The notes under the pieces: model-generated
The model's input: the letters and a program-made list of their open reading frames with translations, nothing else
Told to the model about the DNA's origin: nothing
Database searches by the model: none
In this document: positions 48,301-59,030 of the stretch, in pieces
Layout of the letters: every line of letters begins with the position of its first letter
How positions within the stretch are numbered: the stretch's first letter is position 1
Made by a program: the position numbers and the translations under genes
DNA from: Harmothoe impar
Lineage: Eukaryota > Annelida > Polychaeta > Phyllodocida > Polynoidae
Length of the DNA: 64,000 bases
Reading direction: 5' to 3'
Assembly: GCA_947462335.1 (NCBI GenBank)
Contig: OX381709.1
Location: forward strand, 39,364,904 to 39,428,903

Positions 48301-49480
48301 TACACCAACTCAAAGGTCACTGTAAATATTTCCTTTTCGCAGAATCACATATTTCTCTGGCAGGAAACATCAGTGACGTTGCAGGGTGGTGGGTGCTATG
48401 TTCCCCCTCTGATCACAGCGTTGTGAATCACCTGGGGGTAAAGGGGTCAAGGGCATTAGGGTCACTGCAGTCAGAATAGGTCAGCGGAGGCAAAGGCCAG
48501 CGCTATACACTAGCGTCACCCGACCATCATAAAGTAAAGGTAAATGTGAAGGCATGGGGGAGGAAGGGGGGAAGGAATGGTTAAAGAGGCGAGGAATGTT
48601 GGGTATATATGACTTCCTATTGCATTGATTCTGATTTGGTATGTTTGTGGATGGAACCGTGTTGAAAAGACTTCCCCTACACTTTATGAGGTGAAGCTGG
48701 TGAAAGGATTGTTGGGCTTTGTAAATATACGCTACAGAAAGGGATGAGTAGTATATGGAAATGGGGACGATGGTGTTGGCTTACCAGTCGCATATGTAAG
48801 TAGTCTATGGAAATAAGGGTTTGGTGAAGGTTGACAATATCTTTGTGATATTACTGAGGCACGTATCGGGTATATTCCTAAGTCTCTGGATATTGTATGA
48901 CAATGACAGTGAAAGTCGAGGGGTAGAATGTGTTACACCCCCCCCCCCCACATCTATCACCCCCTCCCCTGTTGTGAAAGAAATGATCACTCCCTAAACT
49001 GCAGTCATCCGGCAATACAGATAACTTTATTTTCATATAGTTACACAGTATATAATAGGGCTGCTTCACTCCTAAAGTCCAGTAGACCCTCTCTGCCGAG
49101 AAATGAGTCCAGTAAGGTGACAATACAAAAAGGGGACTTTAATATCGAGATGTCTAAATGCCGACAGAAAAAGGAACAAAGAATTCCAAGATAAAAGCCA
49201 AATGCCCATCCTCATGATCGTCACCGACGCAAATTAAATTCTCAGTCCAGGGGCTTGTATTTGCAGTGTTTTTATCATTAAGCTGTTGTTGCAGAGAATT
49301 AAAAGAAAAGTCAACGTCGCTATTTCTCGGTATGCGCCGAACGTGATGTCGAGTCTGAAATGCTAAGTGTGGTCCTTACATGGAGGACAAGTGGAGTTGG
49401 AGGTGTGGAAGGGGTGTGTATCGAGTCGTGCTTAGTGATAATGGTATGTCATGATTGGCACTCGACATTTGCCAGTCGGC
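45337..49480. other. Non-coding stretch
   Basis: Two GAGCAGCTC copies 12 bp apart (45715, 45727), G/C homopolymers at 46511-46524 (14 nt), 47382-47397 (16 nt) and 48938-48949 (12 nt), a C-rich patch at 47390-47560, and a GGTGGTGC-rich simple-repeat region at 48090-48160. No gene is supported. Confidence 0.5.
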
Positions 49481-49589
49481 ACGCACACCCCATGGCCGCC
49501 TGCAGCCCCCTACCAGCCAACTGCCTCTCCCACCCACACACGTCCGCCTACCTAAACCTATAACACCCATCTTAGCCCTCCTCGCCATC

Positions 49590-49800
49590 CCTCTCTCTTC
49601 CTATCACTTTCTCTCTCTCTGTCTCGCTTTCCCTCTCTGTCTCCCTTTCTCTGTCTCTCTTTCCCTGTCCCTCCCTGTCCCTCTCTCTTCCCGTCTCTCT
49701 TTCCCGCTCTCTCTTTCCCTTTCTCTCTCTTTTTCTTTCACTCTACTTTTCTTTCTTTCTATCCCACCGCCATCTCCAGCTCATGTTTCCCCTTCCTCTC
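49590..49800. repeat. Polypyrimidine (CT-rich) simple sequence
   Basis: About 200 bases almost purely C and T (TCTC, CCCT, TTTC words). It encodes only Ser/Leu/Pro/Phe low-complexity frames (part of 49455-49823) and is not called as a gene. It can form triplex DNA. Confidence 0.9.
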
Positions 49801-49872
49801 TGTCTTATATAACCTTACACTGAAAGAGTCCATCGTCACCCGTTAGACTAAGCCTACCCCTCAATAGAGGGG

Positions 49873-49914
49873 CTGCCTGTTACATTGCCTGGAAGCTGGT
49901 AATGTAACAGGCAG
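49873..49914. ncRNA. Compact 17-bp hairpin, identity unknown
   Basis: Arms 49873-49889 and 49898-49914 pair over 17 bp with one G-T wobble around an 8-nt loop. The stem is too short for a typical animal pre-miRNA (about 22 bp or more). It could be a small foldback repeat or structured RNA element. Confidence 0.25.
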
Positions 49915-52900
49915 TGCAAATGGAGCTGCATTGATTGACTATCTCTGAGTCACATCCAACACATAAGGCGCCAATATAAATCTATGTGTGAGGTGGGGTA
50001 GGTATAGGTAGGGTAGGTATTAACAACGAATTTACATGTACAATTGGAAATGAAGGCGTTAACATATTTTGCAACGAACATTGACTTATTATAAGCAGAA
50101 TTTGATGATTGTAGATGAATGACTCCATTTAACATTCAGATCAACATTGATGTATTGAATTGTAGCATCTTAAAATAATACTAACCACCCCGTATAATTA
50201 TATTGCTCTTCCTGTGTTGTTATGCCTGTTTAGACAGGTGTGATCAGTCTACTATAGGCCAGCAGTTATCAGGTTATGATCCTCTAATGGTCTATAGTTA
50301 TCCAATACATCATCTGGGTCAATCCAGCTTTGTGTATTCCACTTCAGACCCAATCTCCTCTATACCCTCACCACCCCGCCTCTCCTATACATGCCCATGG
50401 TATTCTGAAGAGACATCTCCTAGAGTTCTGCCAACAGAAATATAGGGGCCCAGTGCTCATGTAGGATCCCAATTGTATGCGAACCACAAGGCAAAGTGAC
50501 CATGGCTGTGCCCCTGAACCCCCACCGCTAGCTTATCTACAACCAAAGGGGGTGCATCCTCACAAAATCCAGGTCCTAGTGGGTCTACAGGCGGGACCGC
50601 CTGCATTCACTAGCCCTGATTGATCTCTAGACAGTCTAGACCCCATCCATGCACATCCCCATCCACCCCCACACCCTCGGCTATGTACTCAGATGTGTTT
50701 GCCCTAGAAAGTAGATGTAGCGAGCCCTGGGGGTTATATTTATAGAAGGCTGCTAGACGGCCATGTGGGGAAGCTCTAAGGCTGGATGGTCGGGCATCGA
50801 TCCGCACTGCAAATGTGTCATCGGCAACACGCTGATTCTGTGTGCTGTGTACACGAGCTCCCACCCCCTCCGTGCACCACCCTTTGTAATGCTACTTCTT
50901 ACCTACGCCACCCCCTCCCCTAAATATATATGATAGTTTTAGCTGTAAACCTTAGGAATTTCGCATCATCAAATAGTATACACCTGGAATGCCTTCCCTA
51001 TTTATAAATTAAAATTATAATCGCCATTTTATCATATTCTCACACATACTACACTAAAAGTTTGGTACCTGACATCCTGTAAGACCTGTCACTGCAGGTC
51101 CACGAGAACAGAATACAACTTCAATTAGTGAACATTTGCACCTATACACAAGGATAATGAGACATACGCCCTGCAAGCCTACCACTCCCCACACTCGCCA
51201 ACCTTTTTCCTACCAAAGCCTTTTGCCTATACCAATGCCTTCCAGATACTAAAGCCTTCCAACGGTAATCAACTAGTGCACCAGCCATGTACTCGGCTAT
51301 TACACTAAGGGAGCTGAACCAAAGCAGTTCCAACCCACCCTACCCCCAGGCGTCCACCCTGTCTGTAGAACCTTAAGGATGTCCTGGAGGAATCCCCGCC
51401 CTGGAGGCTGGTCTTTGGTGCTGGTGCAGTGCTGTTTGGGTGAACTCCCTGGTTGGTCTATATACCCAGGAGGCAAACAAAGGGCAGTGCGTAGGTGGGG
51501 GTAGGGTTGATGGAGGCATCTAGACAGGTGGACCCACTACTGCTATACAACCTAGAATATAGCCATTAACTCTAGCAGAGCGCAGCTAAACAGGGGGCAA
51601 TCGGTTCCAGGTGGTCTAACGCCATGATGACTCTGGTAGAGAGGGTCAGAGCTGGGGAGTTCTGATGATATTGCTCTGTTAATATTTACCTCCAGCGCTT
51701 GGCCACTCACCCGAGAATCTTTTATTGTAATGGTCCTGTCTATATGCTCACAGTGGCAGGGCCATTGGGCTGGGGGCCCTGTTAAGGAGGCTGAGCTAGT
51801 ATGCCCGACAGGCCACGCCTGCAAGCTCTCCAGGCGATGGCTATGAAGGCCCAGCTTGTGCCTGGTGTTTAGAGTGGCCACTCATTTTCATCCTGAAAGC
51901 ACAATATTATAGGGAAATAACAGGTTGCTCATTCACTTTAAATGTTCGCTCTTATGAAATCTATCCCGATGAGTGTAGCTGTGCTGATAATACATTGCCC
52001 GTTTTTAAACCACTCATATTTTGGTTACGTTAATGTAAGGGGTATACCTGTATCTAGATTAGGAAAATATTTAGTATTAAGATAGACCTCCCCCTGCCTA
52101 ATATAATGCATCGAGACAAAAGTATAATAATCGAACACAGAAGTCTGTATTTGGCAGGGATATTCGAAGAGGCAGCAACCCCATAAGGGTGAAATCGACC
52201 TCACTAAGCCTAGAATATAATAGCTGAAGCAGGGCAGTGGGTTGACCATGGCAGCCTCCACATCTAGGCCCCCATGTACTTGGCAGTCACATCAGCCTGC
52301 CCCCAGCACCTTGCAGTGTGTACTTCCTGATGGCTGTAGTAGGGGAAATGACACCGGCCTGGACCACACCCACACGGCCACCAGTCTCACCAGGTCAATG
52401 GTCAACACAGCATGGACACTGGTACTTTCAACCACCTACAGGGGTACCCCCTCCTCCTTCACACCCGATATTCTACACCACACCCAGTATTCTAGCCTCT
52501 GCCATTCTAACCATGTACAAGGGATATGAACTGGGATAAAATTGCTGTCCACATCTGGCATTCGGACATTATTGTCCAGGACAATCAGTGGGAGCAACGC
52601 TGACTGAGGCTGACAGCAATAGTTGACATATATGGGGCGCATTAAGCAATATTATCTGGGTGTCACCTACTAAGAGTGTTTTTATTAGTTGAAATTAATG
52701 CCTTTACAGATAATTTACGATGTTGATAATTCGTCCAGGCTCTATAATTATTCAGCAGGCATGCTTTCGGGAGTAATCACCTGCAGATGCAGCCTTAGCG
52801 AGCAGCCATCATTGAAATCTGCAAAAACTACCGTTTGAAAAAACAGAACATGATAAATGTATATTAGTTATATGTCACATTCCTATGTGCGTCTACAGTT

Positions 52901-54280
52901 CCTATAATACGGTAAAGATGTGTATCCAGCTAGACTGGTCCCTGGTAATCCGTGTTAGATTGCCCAAATATGATGTAGAATGAAGGATGACTGCTCTTGA
53001 TGCTTCCAATATTGATTTGGTTTGGGATTCCACGAGCGACTAGCAGTGCTTTGCTAACATAGAACCGCTATAGTAATGTAGCTGGTCACCATGTGTAGGT
53101 CGCCGTCTTGTCATACTAGGGCACATCCACATACATATCCTTTATCCCATTATTTAATTCTAGAGGGGATGCTTGATCTTCATGTTCATCAGTTATATTT
53201 TGGTTCCATTCTCTGCCGCTGTTATTGCCATCATGGCGCTGCAGAAGACCTATTCCACCCCTATAGCTGTTTAATACCGCCGTCACTCACTATAGGGCGG
53301 TGTTTAACACGGGACTAAACCCTCAGACCCTCACGGAATGACAGCTATGCCTTCCTGACAGCACAGGCAGAGGGGTGGTGAAGCGAGATTTGTGCCGGAG
53401 TCATTAATTTAAGCAGATAATCCAGGAAAAAGTCAAAGAGAACCAGGAGATGGTGAAGTGAAGAGATGGCTTTGTCGGTAGGAATCAGCAGGAAAGGGAT
53501 TAAGTGCCCATGACAGCGGGTGGAATTGGGAGCCATGAGATGCGTGGGAAAGGCGTGGGGACTTTCAGGGCGTAGAGAAAGCACTCTATGAGCTGTATTG
53601 GCTATGCAATATTAACACACGGATCCAGTGTCACTATTGTACTCCTTTTGTAGACAGGGTGTGTCCCACTCTACTGTCACTGTGATTCCATACACCAAAA
53701 TGACACTATTATCCTCAGAGCAATATACACCATTGCACTCCTGATGTACACATATATCATTATGATAGTGGCCGATGATTTGTATTGTTATATATAGGAT
53801 AATAGATCCATATAAACCCCGCCCGTATACATATGGACTACATGTGTCCTGCTTGCGCCCTGCTAGAGGACTGAGGCAATGCTTCTTTTCAGGTGGGATC
53901 ATTGACCAGAAGTGGTACTAAATTTCACCTCAAATTTCATCTAAAAAAATCATGTTCATCTTATGGCGGGGAGTCAGTGCAAGATTGTGAATCTACACTG
54001 AGAACCCAGGCACTACTGACCACTCTGGTTGTTCATACCCAGTGGACTACCCGGGGACGTCATTGTGATGACCCAAGGTGGTCATTGTCAGGACAAGACC
54101 CAAGAGTGTTCAGTAGTGACCAGTGTATGGATTCAGGGTTGGAGCCTTAATTGTTGATGCAGATGGGTCATCCCCCACCCACCTCAATATGGCAGAAGAC
54201 AGCATAGCTATATAAGGCGTGCTCCTTTTATACTATGCCTTAACATGGATAGTGTAGTAAATAAAAGGACTCTTGCCTCG
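49915..54280. other. Non-coding stretch with one weak minus-strand exon candidate
   Basis: Only short frames, no repeats of note apart from a short GC palindrome near 50588 (CAGGCGGGACCGCCTG). The candidate at 52048-52209 is listed separately. Confidence 0.5.
52048..52209 (-). CDS. Possible internal exon (162 nt)
   Basis: On the minus strand an acceptor (ATTATATTCTAG) and a donor ACAG|GTATAC bound an open segment of 53 complete codons (ISPLWGCCLFEYPCQIQTSV within it). Aromatic-rich, no family recognised, no linked neighbour. Confidence 0.14.
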
Positions 54281-54385
54281 GTCATCTCTGCACCTGCCAT
54301 ATGCTCTACAAAGAGGTAGTGTGCACAACATACTCTAGATGGCACTTCCTCTTTGTAGGCTCTATTGAGAGGTGCAAAGATGATC
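54281..54385. repeat. About 105-nt imperfect hairpin
   Basis: The left arm 54281-54324 and right arm 54341-54385 are inverted copies sharing TCATCT-TGCACCT, CTACAAAGAGG and AGTG blocks, with a loop of about 16 nt. Pairing seems to extend weakly outward. A foldback MITE or hairpin RNA precursor are both possible. Confidence 0.6.
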
Positions 54386-54488
54386 TTGGACTTCTAGTTG
54401 CACACCTTTCCATGGTACCCTACAGCCATTCACTCAGCAAGCTGAGGTTATGTTAAAACGACGTGTGGCCTTGACCGTCACAAGCGGT

Positions 54489-54491
<3 letters not shown>

Positions 54492-54568
<77 letters not shown>

Positions 54569-54575
54569 TATATAT
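54492..54575. repeat. Long (TA)n microsatellite
   Basis: A pure TA tract to 54564, then a single interruption and more TA. Confidence 0.95.
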
Positions 54576-54621
54576 TACATAAAGAGCTGGGATTATTCTA
54601 AATCTATCATATAGAGACCGG

Positions 54622-54942
54622 ATGCAGCTACCTGGTCCTGCTGCTCCTGTAGAAATCACAACAAGCATGTCGCCCTCCAAAACAGCCTGCCTGGCCAGCC
54701 GCCAGCCTCCAGTGCGCCCCTATGTATTATTGACGGCGCGCGTCAGGGGTTTAGAAGTGTGGCTCCGGTTTATTATTGATAGAGGGGAAAATGGGGATAA
54801 ACCTGTTCCCCCAAGCCTCCCTGATTCGAAAGCGATGTGGCTATGGGAGTTGAAAACAAAAGATGGATTAGAGCCTGAGCTCTTCCCACATGCGGTTACA
54901 GAATGGAATATAGACCTGTTTTGTATCGGTGGTGAGGTATAA
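54622..54942 (+). CDS. Open frame of 106 codons, possible exon
   Basis: A protein-like plus-strand frame with balanced charge (RFIIDRGENGDKPVPPSLPD within it, then Trp/Glu/Lys-rich sequence) ending at TAA. An internal acceptor-like CTGCTGCTCCTGTAG (about 54640-54650) and donor-like GGTGAG near 54935 could define a shorter exon. The opposite strand is also open for 124 codons (54720-55094), which weakens the case. No family recognised. Confidence 0.2.
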   Translation: MQLPGPAAPVEITTSMSPSKTACLASRQPPVRPYVLLTARVRGLEVWLRFIIDRGENGDKPVPPSLPDSKAMWLWELKTKDGLEPELFPHAVTEWNIDLFCIGGEV

Positions 54943-57091
54943 TTGGATGATACAAAACTGTGGTGGTTGATGTGCTTTGTATCAATCAACTGAAATTTGA
55001 ATTGTAATATGGTATGGGGGACCCTACCAATTTGATGATTATATTTGACAAAATAGCTGTGTATCATAGTTGGCATGAAATAGGCCATGATCAATAGAGG
55101 CTAAGTGGGAGTAATTGGATTCAAAGCAGCTACAAATGGGATGGTGCGGGCCATGGTTTGGGTGACAAGTGGGGCTAAGCTGGACGAAGGGAGGGATTAA
55201 AGGTGAGAAGCCACTGATGAAAACTCCGTCATCATGACGTCCTCTTCCATCAAAATAACGTCAGAGCTATATACTCAGCCCTTGGGGAGTAATAGTCGAT
55301 CTAAGCCTACGTGTGAGATATACGTGACCACCCTGATGATGTATTACTAATGATGTGGTCTACTAATTGTACTGCTGTAACTAATTGCACAAGCCCTCTA
55401 ACCAGTATGGTGACGACCAATGTGTAACCCTGTGATCACAATCAATGTTTATGCTGTATGTCCCTAATTAAACCAATTGGACCATCCTGGTGTAATCAAT
55501 ATGTCACCTGTCAGACAGTCATTGAGCCCTGACTCAACAACAGTCACATAATAATTACCATATAAGTATCAGATATCAGCTCTGCAATCCCCACTCATAC
55601 CCATAACATATTTCATCCACACTCAATATCCTTGTTTCACCTGCTGTTCCTATGCACCGCAATGTTCAACGGCCTACTATTTCTTGCTTCCCCTTTATCT
55701 CCTCCCAATCTGGATGGAGTGGACTAGGTGGTGTATACTGATAAGCTTGGGCTATCAGATTGGAGTATAGCAAATTATATATGGATGGGGACTTCCAGTC
55801 TATTCAGGATTGTCTTGTTAAGTTAAAGCTTACCCATACCAAGAGGAATTCGGAAAAGGTACTCAAATATGTAAGAAAGGGGACTCGTTTCTTTTCATTT
55901 TAAAGTAAAATTAATATACTTACTTCAGTTGTAGTAGTGGGAAGTGTTTAATTTTAAGTGCAAAATACGGCTTGAGATGAATCTGTTATCACATAAGGCT
56001 CATGTAGTGTTATCAGTATATATGAGGAGACTGACTGCGTTTACAGCTGGTTCAGGCATGCTACTAATGTACGGCAGCCTGCTCATATGTCACAGCTGGA
56101 GGAGCTCTAAGTTGCCCCCTGGAGTCGTCACCCTGACCATTCCAAATCTGGGACACCCCCAGTACAAGGTCATAGATCATCATGTATAACGGGGTGGCAG
56201 GTGTAGGTTCATCATCTGTCTCCTTGGGGGGGATTTAAAGAGAGGGGCTTATCAGTGTTTATAGCAGTGCAGTTATTATTATTCTATAGATTTATTCATC
56301 GGATGTACATTTCTAGTTTAATGATTTCCCTGTCATAGAGAATGATATAGCTGAAATCCGCCATACTATGTTATTGATGGGGCTCTTAACGTTATATTTG
56401 AATAGCACCCGTAGTATAAAGCTTGCATTGATCCATATGTGCGTGTGTTTCTGTAACCTGCATTCCCAACTCCTTAGGGGTTCTATGTCACGTATGTAGT
56501 ATTGCCTTTGTGTGGTAAGATCTATATTGTGTTACAGTAATCTGGTTAGACCCACCGAGTGACACACCCACTCGGTCTGGCAAACCTATTAGACCCTTTC
56601 TACCCTACAGCTACCATACATTTAGGCTACACTCACTGACATCAGTTATAAGTCCATTCAAGAACTGAAGTATGTAGCGATTTCTGCAAAGCTAGTGTAA
56701 CATTGATTATAGTGATTCAAATACAAATCGTACACTTCAGCCGGCCTGAGGGCATGAACATATTTTTGATGGAAGTTCGCGTCTCACGTCTCTTTGTCAT
56801 TCAGCTGAATGTTATTCATATTGTATTGTTTTTTTTCAAAATGACATTTGGAACTCTTCGTAGATGAATGCTAGACACCACATGCATTTTGAATAAGCAA
56901 TCCTATAGTTCTAAGGTCTACTGAAAACTATAAATCCGCCACCAAAGTTATAGCACTTTATTCAACAGGCTCAGGTGTGAGGCTACTACAGCTGATGCTA
57001 GCAGATATATATGTGGTAGTGGTATACCCAGAGAGGTAGCTGTGACTTTAGGTTAAGTGCCTAGGCATGGCTTTACCCCAATAGGACTTAC
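54943..57091. other. Non-coding stretch
   Basis: Contains CRE-like TGACGTCC near 55237 and an inverted ACCGAGTG/CACTCGGT pair near 56556-56577. The frame at 55944-56189 has no clear boundaries. No gene is supported. Confidence 0.5.
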
Positions 57092-57225
57092 TTCATCAAT
57101 TAGGAATCGCAGGGGTAGTGCTAGTAGTGACACGATACCTGCGTCAATATTATCTATAATACGACATGCAGTGACTGCTACATTAGTGCCTTGTGTACAG
57201 GCAGCCCAGGTGTATGCTTTAACTT
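57092..57225 (-). CDS. Possible exon (134 nt), partner of 57589-57816
   Basis: The minus strand has an acceptor ending TTTAG and a consensus donor GATGAA|GTAAGT (plus 57086-57091). Two phase bases plus 44 codons are open (AYTWAACTQGTNVAVTACRI within it, then a Leu-rich hydrophobic segment that could span a membrane). It is phase-compatible with the upstream candidate exon. The plus strand here is also open with its own CAG|GTAAAG donor, so strand assignment is uncertain. Family not recognised. Confidence 0.25.
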
Positions 57226-57588
57226 CTAAACTGTTCATTACAGGTAAAGGACAAGGTCACCACATTCAAACCCCAACACCTTAATTGCTTATAGAGGGCA
57301 AGATATTTAACTGAGGTTAAATTTCTTTTTTAATTCCCTCCTTTTTGCACGTAAAGGTTCTTATTCGCAGCCTCTGGCATAGCTTGACCTGATGTCCCCT
57401 TCGATGTGTATCTTATGCGTAGGTGTGATAGATATAGGTGATGATACATATGTCTATTTGATTTTTTAGAGTAGGCGATAGGTCGGATCCCACAGTGATA
57501 TAAGATGACAAATATGTTTCTCATACAGAAGATCGAATCTAATTTAATCACAGTGCTATATTTACGAGTGTACACTTGGTCTATTCAC

Positions 57589-57816
57589 CAGGACATTCGT
57601 GTTCAATCATTGGAATGAGAATGTAACCCACTCTCTCTATAGGGTTGCAATTCTCAGAAGGAGCACTAAACGTGATGACTACTTGAGGTATTGGAAATCT
57701 GCCATACTTATCACGATGGACAAAGATGGTTGATACGCCAGAAGAGGGGAATGGATATGTCCACCTCGAGCCATGAGATCGATTACACCTATTTATAGTG
57801 GATGCCATTTCAGATG
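57589..57816 (-). CDS. Possible exon (228 nt), unrecognised protein
   Basis: On the minus strand a T-rich acceptor (TTTTCTCAATTTGTGTCAG) opens a frame of 75 codons ending at a moderate donor CCTG|GTGAAT, with an in-frame TAG just after. The peptide is realistic (STIFVHRDKYGRFPIPQVVI, then NPIERVGYILIPMIEHECP). The last part loosely recalls the GYGxxxLP strand of B9/C2-type domains, but the match is too weak to name. It joins the frame of 57092-57225 by splicing. Confidence 0.27.
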
Positions 57817-57988
57817 CTGACACAAATTGAGAAAACTGCCCAAGCTGTAAATTTTACTCGGCAGATTCAGATTGAGTGGTCCATCAATTCTATTGTGGTT
57901 TTGCCTTCGAACGTTCTTTTAACCCAAATAATGTGAAATATTCGGTGTTTTCCCTCATTATTACATTGATATATAAAAGTTCATATTT

Positions 57989-57990
<2 letters not shown>

Positions 57991-58065
<75 letters not shown>

Positions 58066-58068
58066 TAT
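57991..58068. repeat. Long (AT)n microsatellite
   Basis: About 35 AT units with a single C interruption at 58060. Confidence 0.95.
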
Positions 58069-58470
58069 CTGCAAGATATGTCCCCATTAGTCCGTTTAGT
58101 ACTTTGTGTATATGTAATTTTGTATTCTCATACAGCGACTCCATTTCCATGGGGGGAAACAAGATCTGGCGAGGATCCGTATGCTGGTGACTGTTGTTTA
58201 CCCACCGTCCACAAGGTGGCGTGACGTGTGTTCAGCCCAACCCTACTCTCCAACTACACTCTGACAATCAACTCTTCCACAATCCTCATACAATGCATTC
58301 ATCTGCACAATACCTATATATAGTCCACACCAGGGTCTCTTATATTTAAGACAAGCATGCAGGGTACACTTAATATCGGAATAACACGTAACGTGGCAGG
58401 TCTATGTTACATCCTTCCATCCAACTGCCCCACTCGATTGCCTTCCCTTTGCCCTGACCCTTTGTACAAT

Positions 58471-59030
58471 TCACAGTACCTGCCCTTCTGCCCCTAGCCT
58501 ATATACTACTCAGTGACTGCTTCTCTGCCCACAACCTATATACTACTCACAATGCCTGCCCCTCTGCCCACAACCTATATACTACTCACAGTGCCTGCTC
58601 CTCTGCCCCGAACCTATATACTACTCACAGTGCCTGCTCCTCTGCCCACAACCTATATACTACTCACAGTGCCTGCCCCTCTGCCCCAAACCTATATACT
58701 ACTCACAGTGCCTGCCCCTCTGCCCACAACCTATATACTACTCACAGTGCCTGCTTCTCTGCCCACAACCTATATACTACTCACAGTGCCTGCCCCTCTG
58801 CCCCGAACCTATATACTACTCACAGTGCCTGCTCCTCTGCCCCAAACCTATATACTACTCACAGTGCCTGCTCCTCTGCCCCAAACCTATATACTACTCA
58901 CAGTGCCTGCCCCTCTGCCCCAAACCTATATACTACTCACAGTGCCTGCTCGTCTGCCCCAACCTATGTACTACTCACAGTGCCTGCATCTGTGCCCTAA
59001 CCTATGCAGCCTACTACGCGAACTGCCTCC
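58471..59030. repeat. 39-bp minisatellite, about 13 units
   Basis: Tandem units begin ACCTATATACTACTCACAGT and continue with GCCTGCYCCTCTGCCC. Thirteen recognisable units, with degenerate flanks. Units differ at fixed positions (CCCACAACC, CCCCGAACC or CCCCAAACC junction; C or T in CTGCYCCT), giving a variant order that could be typed. Since 39 is divisible by three, the array keeps one frame open for 217 codons (58513-59166), encoding a 13-residue TYILLTVPAPLPT-like repeat. No start context, signal or family supports expression, so the frame is treated as a by-product of the array. Confidence 0.9.

Noticed and set aside
49455..49823. 122-codon Ser/Leu/Pro-rich frame
   Set aside because: Produced by a polypyrimidine simple-sequence tract.
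49873..49914. miRNA precursor
   Set aside because: The 17-bp stem is shorter than a miRNA duplex plus flanking stem.
55944..56189. Possible exon with PPGVVTLTIPNLG peptide
   Set aside because: The peptide looks coding-like, but acceptor and donor signals are ambiguous and the frame ends immediately. Not strong enough to annotate.
57876..58224. Open frames with long Tyr-Ile repeats
   Set aside because: Translation of the (AT)n microsatellite. The same applies near 2111-2333 and 54453-54680.
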